Below are positions 22,659-32,834 of a stretch of 64,000 bases of DNA, one piece after another. The translations under genes and the position numbers were made by a program. The notes under the pieces are model-generated. The model worked only from the letters and a program-made list of their open reading frames with translations, searched no databases and was not told the origin of the DNA. Location: contig NC_065874.1 of NCBI RefSeq assembly GCF_933775445.1, forward strand, positions 13,659,001-13,723,000, in the 5' to 3' direction. Within the stretch, counting starts at the first letter, position 1. Every line of letters begins with the position of its first letter. Source of the DNA: Argentina anserina (taxonomy: Eukaryota; Streptophyta; Magnoliopsida; Rosales; Rosaceae).

Positions 22659-22907
22659 GACACACACGGGACTTTTGCCAACTTTCCGATCGAGTTTTCA
22701 CATCTTCACATTTCGGTCTTTAGATAATAACGTATAAATCACCTATGTAAAATTTCAGCCAATTTGGTAATAGTTAAATCACTCAAAACTGGATGGTGGA
22801 GATATGAGAACTCGATCGAAAAATTGATAAAAATGAAAATTTGTATCTTAGCTTAAGGTACGGACCTCCGCACCTGAAAACCTCCGTGTGTGTATATATA
22901 TATATAA
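22611..22907. mobile_element. Foldback MITE flanked by TA microsatellites
   Basis: A (ta)n run at about 22611-22653 is followed by gtagacacacacggg, and the unit ends with the inverted form cctccgtgtgtgtatatatata. Inside, cgatcgagttttc and gagaactcgatcg form a second inverted pair. This looks like a small DNA element inserted in a TA-rich site. It sits where the first exon of the GDSL gene would be expected, about 100 bp before the first surviving exon. Confidence 0.55.
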
Positions 22908-23002
22908 CCCAACAATCTGTGGACATATATGATAAACTACAGTTTGTAATGTGTAAGGTTGACTCAGTTGCTTATTACTTACCTCTCTTGTTTAATTTAC
23001 AG

Positions 23003-23844
23003 ATTGCAATGAACTCCTCTCCAGATCGTTAATTCTTGTGGGAGAGATTGGAGGAAATGATTACAATCATGCATTGTTGGCAGGGAAAAGTATAGAACAG
23101 ATTCAAACATATGTACCCTTGGTGATAGCAGAAATCTCTTCAACCATCAATGTAAGAATCTAAAATATTAGGATCATAGTTGCTACATGTCTACTCAGTT
23201 CTGTAATGTTGGAAGTCTGCATTGCTTTGCAGGAGTTAATTGAGCTTGGGGCAATGACACTTGTGGTACCTGGCAACTTTCCAATCGGTTGCCTTCCCAT
23301 TTATCTTACAAAATTTCAGACTTCAGATATAAACCAGTATAACTCTTCAACTGGCTGCCTGAATTGGTTAAACAAGTTTGCTGAATATCACAATGACCAG
23401 CTTCAAATAGAACTAAGACAGATTCAAGGGCTTCACCCCAATGTCCACATCATTTATGCAGATTATTACAATGCTGTGCTTCCCTTTTATCATTCTCCAG
23501 ACGAATTCGGTACTTAAAAATCTCTGCTCTCTAAATCTATTCTATAAATCTGTTACCATTCGTGTAACGTTATGCAACTTGATCATGTCATTGCAGGATT
23601 TATTGGGGGAACAGTTGAAGCATGCTGTGGATGCGGAGGACCATACAATTACAACTCATCGGCAGAATGTGGCTCCATAGAGGCAAGTGCTTGTGAAAAC
23701 CCTGCAGAGTTTATCAACTGGGATGGTATACATTTTACTGAAGCAGCATATATGTGGATAGCCAAAGATTTATTAACAGGCAAATTCAGCATTCCCAGCA
23801 TTGGTAGTTATCCTTGTGTATTTCAGAGGAGTGATGACCTGTGA
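23003..23844 (+). pseudogene. GDSL esterase/lipase lacking its first exon
   Basis: Three exons with good borders remain: 23003-23151, 23233-23509 and 23597-23844, joining in frame to a TGA stop. They encode block III ([10 protein letters not shown], oxyanion-hole Asn), the LIELGAMTLVVPGNFPIGC block typical of plant GDSL lipases, and block V (NWDGIHFTEAAY, catalytic Asp and His). Family members begin with a signal peptide and the GDSL block I with the catalytic Ser, about 120-150 residues that are absent here. The first surviving exon starts in the codon before CNELL, at an acceptor with no identifiable partner exon. A MITE with TA repeats occupies the upstream space. I call it a 5'-truncated pseudogene; a far-upstream first exon is excluded on this side by the kinase gene. 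Confidence 0.8.
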
Positions 23845-24421
23845 TAATCGAACTACTACCCCAAATTTTATGAGCAAGCATCACTTTGATTAAGATATAG
23901 TGATATATCAAACCCAGCTGGATTAAGGAAAGTTAGGCTTGCACAGAATCCCTACCAGCTTCTTATTGTTTAATCATGTAACCAATTTTACGCAACCAGT
24001 ATAATTATGCTTCTCAATTCTCACAAAGCTTGCTGATCATACACATCAATCATAAACTCGATCTGATCAGTTCTTGGTGAATTTTAAAGGCTTTGGTTAC
24101 ATTGTAATTGGAAAATTTTCAGATCTTTTCTTAGGGAAAATGATAAGATAACACTCTTTTGGCGTATAGTTCATCCGTTGCTGAAAAGCAAAACTAGCAA
24201 TCAACCGGGAGATAAACTCACTTACAATTACAAGGTTATATAAAGAGTCATTATTTGAGACAAAACGAAATACAAAAAAATTAGATAAGAAAATATCAAC
24301 AACACAAACTAAATCCGAGCAAAGTATCAAAAATTACAATCACAACCCTTTTTCTCCACATTCACTTTAAATAGCTTGAAGTATCTACTGCTAGAGATGC
24401 TCTTACGTTTCCTCTTTGTGC
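23845..24421. other. Intergenic DNA, nothing recognised
   Basis: Non-coding sequence between the GDSL remnant and the foldback element. Confidence 0.4.
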
Positions 24422-24431
24422 AATACCAATG

Positions 24432-24869
24432 CATTTTCGAAAGGAAAAAACTTGCGTACAAACTAGTATGTACGCGTGCGTCCAAACTCTCGTTTATTTG
24501 CACACTTTGAGAATATAAATATATGATTTTAACCGTTCAAAAGTTTAGTTTATTACTAAAGATCATTTATGTAAAAGATCAACATAAACAAAAATCATCT
24601 TCATAGTCGATTGCATCAAACAAATTAACGGTTATGGTGAAAGTTAGTAGTCTCATGATCAACCGTCAATTTGTTTGATGCAATCGACTATGAAGACGAT
24701 TTTTGTTTATGTTGATCTTTTACATAAATGATCTTTAGTAATAAACTAAACTTTTGAACGGTTAAAATCATGTATTTATATTCTCAAAGTGTCAAAATAA
24801 ATGAGAGTTTGGACGCACGTGTACATACTAGTTTGTACGCAAGTTTTTCTCTTTTCGAAAAATAAATGA
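24432..24869. mobile_element. Foldback MITE with ~190-bp arms
   Basis: The left arm (from about 24437, cgaaaggaaaaaacttgcg) and the right arm (to about 24857, cgcaagtttttctcttttcg) are near-perfect inverted copies of about 190 bp separated by about 25 bp. The sequence would fold into one long hairpin. A 10-bp direct repeat aataccaatg occurs at 24422-24431 and 24883-24892; if it is the target duplication the element is Mutator-like, but the right copy stands 13 bp outside the arm, so this is uncertain. It ends about 155 bp upstream of the plastid L24 start codon. Confidence 0.8.
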
Positions 24870-24949
24870 AAAGAAAATTGCGAATACCAATGGTCTTGAA
24901 TTACTGAAACACCCTCAGTGTCCAATATCTTCTCTGGCAATTTCACGCA

Positions 24950-24976
24950 CTCTCTCTCTCTCTCTCTCTCTCTCTG
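24950..24976 (+). repeat. CT microsatellite in the RPL24 leader/promoter
   Basis: An uninterrupted (tc)n tract lies about 50 bases before the RPL24 ATG. Pyrimidine tracts just upstream of start codons are common in nuclear genes for plastid proteins and may affect transcription or translation; no role is shown here. Confidence 0.75.
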
Positions 24977-25023
24977 TTATCCATTCATAAAATCAAGAGC
25001 CAAATTTCAGTGAAGCAACGAGA

Positions 25024-26851
25024 ATGGCAGCCATGGCTGCACTCCAGAGCTCCATGACCTCTCTTTCTCTCACCTCCAACCTCTTCCTGGGTCAACGTCT
25101 CTCTCCCCTCACTATCTACCCTCTTCCGGTACACACCCCCTTTCCTCTTCTCCTTCCTTCATTCTCTACTCTCTCACCTCATTGTTTCAATCTCAAAGTT
25201 TCAAACTTTTCGCAAATTTTGAACTGGGTCTTTGTCAAATTAGACAACTTTGCAGGTGTTTTGTTGTTAAATTGCATGTGTATCTTTGTTGTTTCTTAAT
25301 GAAGCCTTTTGCTATGAGTACAGATAATGTGAGGTTGGCCTTTGTCACTTTTGCACATTGTTGTCATAAGTTAGTGTAGAAATGAAGTGTTTATGAGTTG
25401 AATGCTCTCAACTGTAACTTTTGAGTTTTTGGTTTCATGATCAGTGTGGCTTTGTCCTTGTGATATTACGACATCACGTTAGGTTTGTACATGGTTGTGA
25501 GCAAGGCTTTTTTAAGCCCGCATACGGATTCTGACTCTGCTGAGTTCATAATACTAATGTGATTGTATATCTTGATGCTTTCAGGAGATGTGATTCATTG
25601 TGTTTCATAGTGTTAATATTAGTTGTTGTGTTTTTTTTAACATCTGATTACTCTGTTTCGGAGCCGGGAACTCTGTATTGGTTTTTTTTTTATGTGGCTT
25701 GTTGTCATGAATGAGAAGCAATATTGTTATACTTTGAATGTTATGAGAATTTACTGGGAAAGAGTTCTGGTTTGAGTTGTTCTGATTACTGTGGAAATTG
25801 AGGAGTTATTTCATATTTGTCTTGTTGTTTCCTGTTTGTGCAGAGTAAGTTGACATCAAAGCCTTGTCAGATTGTAGTGAAGGTTTGTATCCCTAGTATG
25901 ATTTCTCCAGTTTATGTTATGACTTTCTCTGTTCTTTAGATTGCATTTAGTTATTGTATTAACGATATTTGGGTTTGAAGGAGGGAGTTAAAGTTGCTAG
26001 CTTTTCAAGAGGTTATAATGAGTTCTAATCTTTTTTGCAATAGTATTTCTGCAAGCACTTTTTTGTATGCAATTTGACTTTAAATTGTGGTGAAATTTAC
26101 CACTCAGGCGCCACTTATAAAAAGGCACCTTGATTTGAATTAAACTTCATATACATGGACATATGCCTGCTTCACATATTTTGACATTCATCAGGTTACA
26201 AAAATAGTCTGCAAATTTTATGTAGCATCCTTTTCTATTTTCTTAGATGGGTTCTGATGTACAACTTTTAGGCTATATATTCATTTTCCTCATAGCTTAG
26301 TATTTTCTTCCTCTGACAGTTGAAGCGATGGGAGCGGAAGGAATGCAAGCCAAACAGTCTGCCTGTTTTACACAAAATGCATGTTAAGGTTGGAGATACA
26401 GTCAAAATCATATCTGGACATGAAAAGGGTAAAACTGGAGAGGTAACAAAGATCTTTAAGCACAATAGTACCGTGATAATTAAAGACATCAATTTGAAGA
26501 CAAAGCATATGAAGAGCAGAGAACAGGGTGAACCAGGACAGATTATCAAGGTTCTTTTTCTTCCTAAAGTTACAGTCTTCAGCTCACTGTTTCATCTGTT
26601 TTTTGTGTACTATTCGCATTTAATTACAAGTAAACATTCTAATATTTCAGGTAGAAGGAGCTATCCACAGCTCAAATGTGATGCCTTACTCTAAAGAAAA
26701 GAACGTAGCAAGTCGTGTGGGTCATAAGATCCTGGAAAATGGACAACGAGTTCGCTACCTCATCAAAACTGGTGAGGTAATAGACAGTGCAGAGAACTGG
26801 AAGAAGCTGAAAGAAGAAACAAAGAAAACTGAAGTAGCTGTATCTGCATAA
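25024..26851 (+). CDS. RPL24: Plastid 50S ribosomal protein L24 (uL24c), nuclear-encoded
   Basis: Four exons: 25024-25128, 25844-25882, 26320-26550 and 26651-26851 (191 residues). The first about 45 residues, [19 protein letters not shown] onward, are rich in Ser, Thr, Leu and Ala and poor in acids, as in chloroplast transit peptides. The mature part has the KOW motif of L24 ([20 protein letters not shown], about residues 68-87), a basic RNA-binding surface, and the conserved region after EQGEPGQI and [15 protein letters not shown]24 binds 23S rRNA early in assembly of the chloroplast large subunit; loss in Arabidopsis (SVR8, At5g54600) gives pale leaves. A second in-frame ATG lies 9 bases downstream (25033); either start gives the same mature protein. 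Gene appears intact. Confidence 0.95.
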
Positions 26852-27345
26852 GGATCCAAATCTTGAGTCACCAATGATGTAGTTAGACACTTGCGATGTA
26901 TCACTATCATTTTGTTGTTTGTATTTGACTGAGGTGCACGCAACAGAAACGAAAGTCCCCAGATGTAATTTTGTTTATTGGTTGGTTATCAAATTGAAAT
27001 GTTGATCTTCCTCCAAAATGTGCATGTGAATTTAGTTCTTTGTTCGAGTACATCTTGAATGAGGCTGGTGCATTGAATAGGTCATTAGAAATTGTCTACA
27101 CGGTTAAATCAGATGCACGTCAGCTCTGACTTTGTATACTTTTGATGCCTCCACATTCATGTAGCAATGGTTGCATCTTCGGTATTTTCCTTTTCATTAT
27201 TTGTATTTACAATGGTTTTGCCACTTCGTTTGTGTGACTGGTTCGTGGTAAGCCATATTAGATGCACTTCTTACTGCTTATTGAGGGGGTGAGTCGTCTG
27301 AGCACCTGAGTATCGGAGAAGCTTACCATGGGGTTATATGAGGAA
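26852..27345. other. 3' flank of RPL24 and intergenic DNA
   Basis: Likely 3' untranslated region followed by non-coding sequence; no other feature seen. Confidence 0.4.
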
Positions 27346-27513
27346 ATAAATTTGCCGACCACCCTCTATTTGCCTAACTTGTGACCACCTTTTTAAACTC
27401 ATGACATGTGTTAAATTGCTCAATTATTATTTAACTTTGAGTTGAGAAAAGACACATGACATAAGTTTAGAAGGGTTGACACAAACTGGACAAATGTAAA
27501 GTGGTCGGCAAAT
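27346..27513. mobile_element. Short foldback MITE, ATTTGCCGACCAC ends
   Basis: The left arm atttgccgaccaccctctatttg...aaactcatgacatgtg matches the inverse of the right arm catgacataagtttagaa...aaagtggtcggcaaat over about 65 bp with several mismatches. The whole unit is about 168 bp, non-coding. Confidence 0.65.
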
Positions 27514-27718
27514 GTGGTTATATAACAACCAATTTAGGACTTATGGAGTTATGGTGAAATCACTTAAATGCATTTTCATTCCTCTTTGTGCCTTCCACCG
27601 TTCCACACCACAACTCACTATTCCCTTACAAACTAAGAAAACTACAAAGCTCCAATCTTGTTACTATTCTGGTGAGTTGGAATGACTATAAGCATCGGCT
27701 ATAATTTATAGGAAAAGT

Positions 27719-27847
27719 CTATGGTGCAGCGCTACATGCGTGTAGCGCCCCTAATTCACCGTCCATACACTCCACGTGCATTTCAAGACACCCTCTATCC
27801 ATTTGTCTGATTCGGTATGTATGGTATGCAGCGCTGCACCATTGACG
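27719..27847. mobile_element. Short foldback MITE, ATGGTGCAGCGCT ends
   Basis: Begins tatggtgcagcgctacatgc and ends gtatgcagcgctgcaccattg, an inverted repeat of about 20 bp around a 90-bp centre. No coding potential. Target duplication not resolved. Confidence 0.6.
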
Positions 27848-28089
27848 AATCCATAATTTATATCGACAGTTGAAAATGACATTGACATTTGGTACATGTC
27901 TAAGCAAATATGGGAAAAGGATTGACCCTCTTTATTCCCATCATGTACAAATGACGCGTGCATAGCTGTACAACTGATTGAAATGACTAAGAATGACTGA
28001 ATGAGTCTAACATTTTTCATACTTCCTTTATTTAAATGGTGTCAATTCCTTAGAAGTCCACTTATTTTTCAACCTCAGGTCATCCTCCG

Positions 28090-28640
28090 GCCACCAACCT
28101 TGCCACCACCGGCTTCACCTCGATCAGAATCTCAATCGCACCCTCAAGCTCCTCTTCGACCTAGCATCCTCTCCACTTAGTCAATGATGCCGATCTACGG
28201 CGTCGATGCCACACGCCTCAATTCCCTCACCAAAAACCATAATCCCTCTTTGAAAATCACCACCATGCTTTTCAAGGGTTCTCCGGTGTTGTCTCTGTTG
28301 CTCACTCGCGGCGAGACCCTGGCTCTCTCCTCCGTTCCCTTGTCATCTTCTCCTTCCTCGATTTCCTGCCCTGCCACTCCGCTAAACTCGGCTACATTTC
28401 TGTTCGTGCTATTTGGTCATCGCCGACGAGGAATGACATCGGGAGTGTGGTATGCGTGGTAGCGAAGAGCACGAACAACCTGCCGCTGATCAGTGTAGTT
28501 TTTGAGCCGTTTGAGGAGGTGAAGGAGTTGGATCTCGTTCCCACTCTCCCTCAGGTATTTTTGGCTCACCATAAGTACAGTGAGGATATCAATGCATCAT
28601 GCTCTACTGCCTCTTTATATCTAGAGGCATGTGTAGCTTT
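28090..28640 (+). pseudogene. Ferritin gene fragment joined to unrecognised coding-like DNA
   Basis: At about 28450-28600 the frame reads VAKSTNNLPLISVVFEPFEE, then VKELDLVPTLPQ and HHKYSED. This is the start of the mature part of plant plastid ferritin (family: KSTNNLPLTGVVFEPFEEVKK, then ELDLVPTVPQ), missing one Lys. The similarity stops soon after KYSED: no four-helix ferritin core, no ferroxidase residues, and a stop at 28644. Upstream, 28090-28450 is GC-rich and coding-like in several frames but not ferritin transit peptide, and I do not recognise it. A captured or chimeric gene fragment is likely, given the surrounding repeats. Confidence 0.6.
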
Positions 28641-28659
28641 TTGACGCAAGAATATTATA

Positions 28660-29368
28660 TATAGAAATATATGTTGGAATGTTTTTCAAATAGTGACAGT
28701 ATCTATTTAGTTTTGTAATAGTATTTTTTATATATTCATTGATATTATCTTTTAAATATTGGTAGTTACTTGTATGACTTAACTAGAGTTCACTTGAAAT
28801 CTTATCGTTGTAGCTTAAGCTATTGTTGGTAGTATCTTTGGTTGTTATTAGTAGTATTTTTGGCTATTGTTGGTAGTAGCTTTATTTTTTACTGGTAGTA
28901 CCTTTGTTGGTTGTTGGTAGTACCTATAGCTTTGTGGGGCAGTAGCTTTATTTGTCATTGGCTTTTAATAACAATGATAGTGGTTTTTTATTTGCCCGGT
29001 AGTAGCTTTTTCTTTGCACGGTATTAGTTTTTATTTGCTTAAACAGCTTGGCAGTAACTTTGTTTCTCATTGATAATATCTTTGGTAGACGAGCATAATA
29101 GCTTTTGTCTGGCTCAGTAGTATCTTTTGTGTGGCTCGATAGTACCTTTTGAGACATCGTCAGAGATTGTCGGAAATCTCATCGTAGTACATTTTACTGT
29201 TAGTGATAGTAGTTTTTTTCGCCTATGACTGTATTTTTTATGTCATTATTAAAGTTTGCCGGAGTCATGCGGAAGTTGCAAGACACCTCGCTGGAACCGG
29301 CTGGAAGTCATCGGAGACCTTGCTGGAGCCGGCCAAAAGTTGCCAGAGTCAGTCGGGACCTCGCCGGA
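28660..29368. repeat. Repeat DNA hosting the gypsy insertion (left part)
   Basis: From about 28800 to 29250 phrases such as ggtagtagctttattt and tggtagtacctttg recur at irregular spacing as a degenerate array. The stretch 29255-29368 is richer in gccgga/gaccttgctgg motifs. The same gccgg...agtcgtcagaaac type sequence resumes at 36906 beyond the retrotransposon, so the gypsy element split an older repeat whose right part runs to about 36960-37130. Confidence 0.6.
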
Positions 29369-29680
29369 TGATAGAGACTTAGCCCTATCTAATGGATCTG
29401 GATTTGCAGTAGTAAAAGAAAGAACAAAAAGGGAAATAAACTTTGATATATTGATAAAAGCTGCTTACATAAACCCTACGAGAAAGCTTAAATAGCTCAT
29501 GGAAGTCATCACATGTGGACACGTGTCACACATCTAACGGAGCAGATTACAACCTTATCACTGCTAATTAACGGCTACTAACAACAACCATTATAGATAA
29601 TTAATACCAGGGTTTGCTCAAAAATACAGTGGCCCACAAAAACTATTCCTAAGCCCAACATGAGACTTAGACTCATAATA
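29369..29680 (-). repeat. 3' LTR of the gypsy element
   Basis: Starts TGATAGAGACTTAGCCC and ends ...GACTTAGACTCATAATA on the plus strand; the expected terminal CA has become TA. About 312 bp. It contains roughly 33 bp (around 29436-29468) that are missing from the other LTR. Confidence 0.85.
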
Positions 29681-29695
29681 TTCCTGCCCGGTTGA
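29681..29695 (-). other. Polypurine tract candidate
   Basis: The minus strand reads caaccgggcaggaa immediately before the 3' LTR, a short purine-rich stretch in the right place to prime plus-strand synthesis. Weak but well placed. Confidence 0.5.
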
Positions 29696-30981
29696 AAACA
29701 AACTTGTCCAGAAGTTCAAACTATGTAATCAAAAGTTGGATACCTTGCAACTATACATCTACCATTTCCCAAGTTGCCTCTTCAGGGGTGGCGCCCATCC
29801 CATGGACAAGCCACTGAGTTTTAGTTGTCCTACCACTTTTCAACATTTTCCTCTCCAAAATTACAATAGGGAACCACTTCAAAGTAGTGGAATATTTTAT
29901 AGCTGGTAAAGTAGCCTCTACTGGTGTGCCTTGACCACCAACTATCTTCTTCAACATAGACACATGAAAAAACATTGTGGATTTTAGCACTGCTCGGTAG
30001 TTGTAGCTTGTATGCAACTTGCCCCACCTTCTCAATGACTTGAAAGGGTCCATAGAACTTAGGAGCCAGCTTGTGACTGATTGCCTTAGCAAGTGAGCTT
30101 TGTTTGTATGGTTGTAAGCGCAAATTGACCCAGTCCCCTGCTTGAAACACTCTTTTTGAGCGGTTCTTGTCATGGTATGATTTCATGTGAGTTTGAGCTT
30201 GCAACAATTTTCTTTTCACCAAAGCTATTAACTCATCACGTTCCATGAGCTGCATGTCCACTTCATTCACTGCAGTACTGCCTGGAACATAGGCTCTCAC
30301 TATTGGTGGTGCATAGTCGTACAATGCCTCAAAAGGGGACATTTTGAGAGCAGAATGTTATGCATAGTTATACCAAAATTCTGCCCACAGTAGAACCTTA
30401 ACCCAATCATGTGGTTTGTTACTAGTAACACACATGAGGTATTGCTCCAATGTCCGATTGAGGTTTTCGTTTGCCCATCGGTTTGTGGATGATAGGTAGT
30501 GGATTTGTTCAAAGTAGTACCTTGGAGTTTGAAGAATGTCTCCCAAAATAGACTCATGAAAATGGGGTCACGACCGAGATGATAGCATCAGGCATTCCAT
30601 GAAGTCGAAAGATCTCATTCACAAAGACTTGAGCAAGAGATGAGGCCGTGTAGGGATGTGAAAGAGAGATGAAATCAACATATTTGGTAAGTTTATCGAT
30701 GACAACCCAAATGACACTCTTACCTTCTAAACTTGGCAAACCTTCAATAAAGTCCATAGTCACCACACTCCAAACCTTATTAGGAATATAAACAGGCTGA
30801 AGTGATCTAGGAGGCTTTATCATCTCGTAATGGTGAGCTTGACAAGTTGAACAATGTGCTACTAACCTCTTCACTTCACTTTGAAGCCCTGGCCACCCAA
30901 AGTTCTTGTGAACTCGCATATAAGTACATGGCATACCAACATGACCACCAATTCGACCACCATGGAACTCTATGATCACCT

Positions 30982-32834
30982 TGATAGGAGCACTTTGTAC
31001 GACATTCTTAACATATTTTTACCTCCATTTTTACTTTACTTAGCCCTTATTATTGTAGTGTTGAGTCATTGAGTCGAGTTAAGATTCTTTGGTGGCGTTG
31101 GTTGCATTTTGGTGCTAAAACGGGTATAAAATGTAGAAATTGTTAAGAGTACTATAGAGTAATATTCCTTGTCGAACTAGGAAACCTAGTTAGGTTAGGA
31201 TTTTTATTATTCGACATTTCTGTAACATTTGTGATTTATATTAATTATTTTCTTTCCTTATTTTCAGAATTAAATGTGAGATAATGACTTGGAAATTATG
31301 GAAACAAAGAGGAGAAGAATGAAACAAAAGGAGAAAAATGAAAGAAATAGTTTAGTTTCTGAATAAGATGAAAATGAAGAAGTATGCAGTCTCAAATGAG
31401 GGAAGGTTCATCCGGCAATTAAAAAGAAAAAAGAAGAAAAGAAGGAAACAAAAGGAGAAAAATGAAAGAAGTAATTTAGTTTTTAAATGAGATGAAAAAG
31501 AACAAGTATGTAGTCTCAAAAGAGGGAAGGTTCATCCGGCCATTAAAAGGAAAGAAGAAGAAAAGAAGGAAACAAAATAAGAAAAAGGAAGGAGAGAACT
31601 AAGAGATAATTATGAAGAATGCATGTGGCCTAAAAGAAGGGAGAATGCATGTGACCAACAAAGATGATCATCATTCAATAGAGAAGGAAAGAAAAGAAGA
31701 AAAAGGAAACAAAGAATTTGCCCATTACCATGCAGCCCCTCTCACTTATTCCTCTATAAATAACATGTCATTCCTACACATTGGTATCTCCATTCTTTCA
31801 CAAACAAGCCGAAACTTTGCCCAAAGACATACAGAAAATTCAAGCCAAAAACCTTCATCCATCATCACCAAACCGTGCTCATCCTCTTGCCTCTCCAAAT
31901 CCGAATTCATCTTACTCCATTATTCAAGGTTTCTAATGTGTGATTCATCCATGACTTGTAATTTTTATTTTGGTTTTCTGAAATTTTCGAATTAATTGAA
32001 TGATTTATTGGATGATCTTTTTGGTTTCATATATGAAGAATATAAATTTAGACTTCTTTGGTTTTATGTTTTGATTGTATGAACTCTTGATTATGTGTTT
32101 ATGCCGTGTATAATAGCTATGGGCAGTAGGGTTTCGAAATTAATTTAGGTTTTATTTCAATTAATTTCTTAAATTCGTACATCTAAATCAATGCTTGAGG
32201 AAGCCAAGGCCATGGTTCTCCTAAGGTTGCGATTTAATTCACCAAAGTGTTCATTGATTGAATATGCGCTTCGTGTTTCAATTATTGATACTTGTTTAGG
32301 GTTGTGATAGTTTTAGGAATTTTCATGTTTAATCAAGATGAGTGACGCCATGCTTGTTTACATGTCTCCAATTCGACTTAATGTGCTTATATGCTACTTT
32401 GTGTTTAACTAGTATGCTTCGTTATGTTGAACTTTCTTTAGCATATGTTTAGGATTGAACGCTTCGTTGATTCTAAATAATTAAGAAGTCTTAACGATTA
32501 GATGAACCGCTTCAGACTCTAATTAGAATTGGAATTGAAATGGACTTAAGAAGAATCGAAATACTTGCTGCATATATGTTGTTCTATGCGTGTCATACAT
32601 GTTTCTTGAGTAGAATTCGTGTTTTGGTTATGTGATGAATGGTTGATCAATTGTATATAAGTAATTTATGATTTATTTTAAGTTGTAGTTTTAGAATTCA
32701 AATCAAATCCCCCAATAACATGATAAGTGTTGAGGTCTTTTTGATTCTCCGGACTGAACGATCTCTGCTTATTCTATACTAACGATGATGTTTTTCAGGG
32801 TATTTTATAGACGTTTTAACAAAACGATCTATCA
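30982..32834 (+). mobile_element. Solo LTR nested in the gypsy element
   Basis: A 1,853-bp unit starting TGATAG and ending CTATCA is flanked by a perfect 5-bp duplication CACCT (30977-30981 and 32835-32839). It has no coding domain. It carries a purine-rich internal tandem repeat (31318-31575, two units of about 130 bp) and a TATA-like tctataaata near 31753 on the plus strand. These are the features of a long LTR left by recombination between the two LTRs of a different, larger retrotransposon. It interrupts pol between RNase H and integrase, so it came later. Confidence 0.87.
31318..31575. repeat. Purine-rich tandem duplication inside the solo LTR
   Basis: The segment ggaaacaaaaggagaaaaatg...gggaaggttcatccggc occurs twice with a few differences, period about 130 bp. 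Confidence 0.8.
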
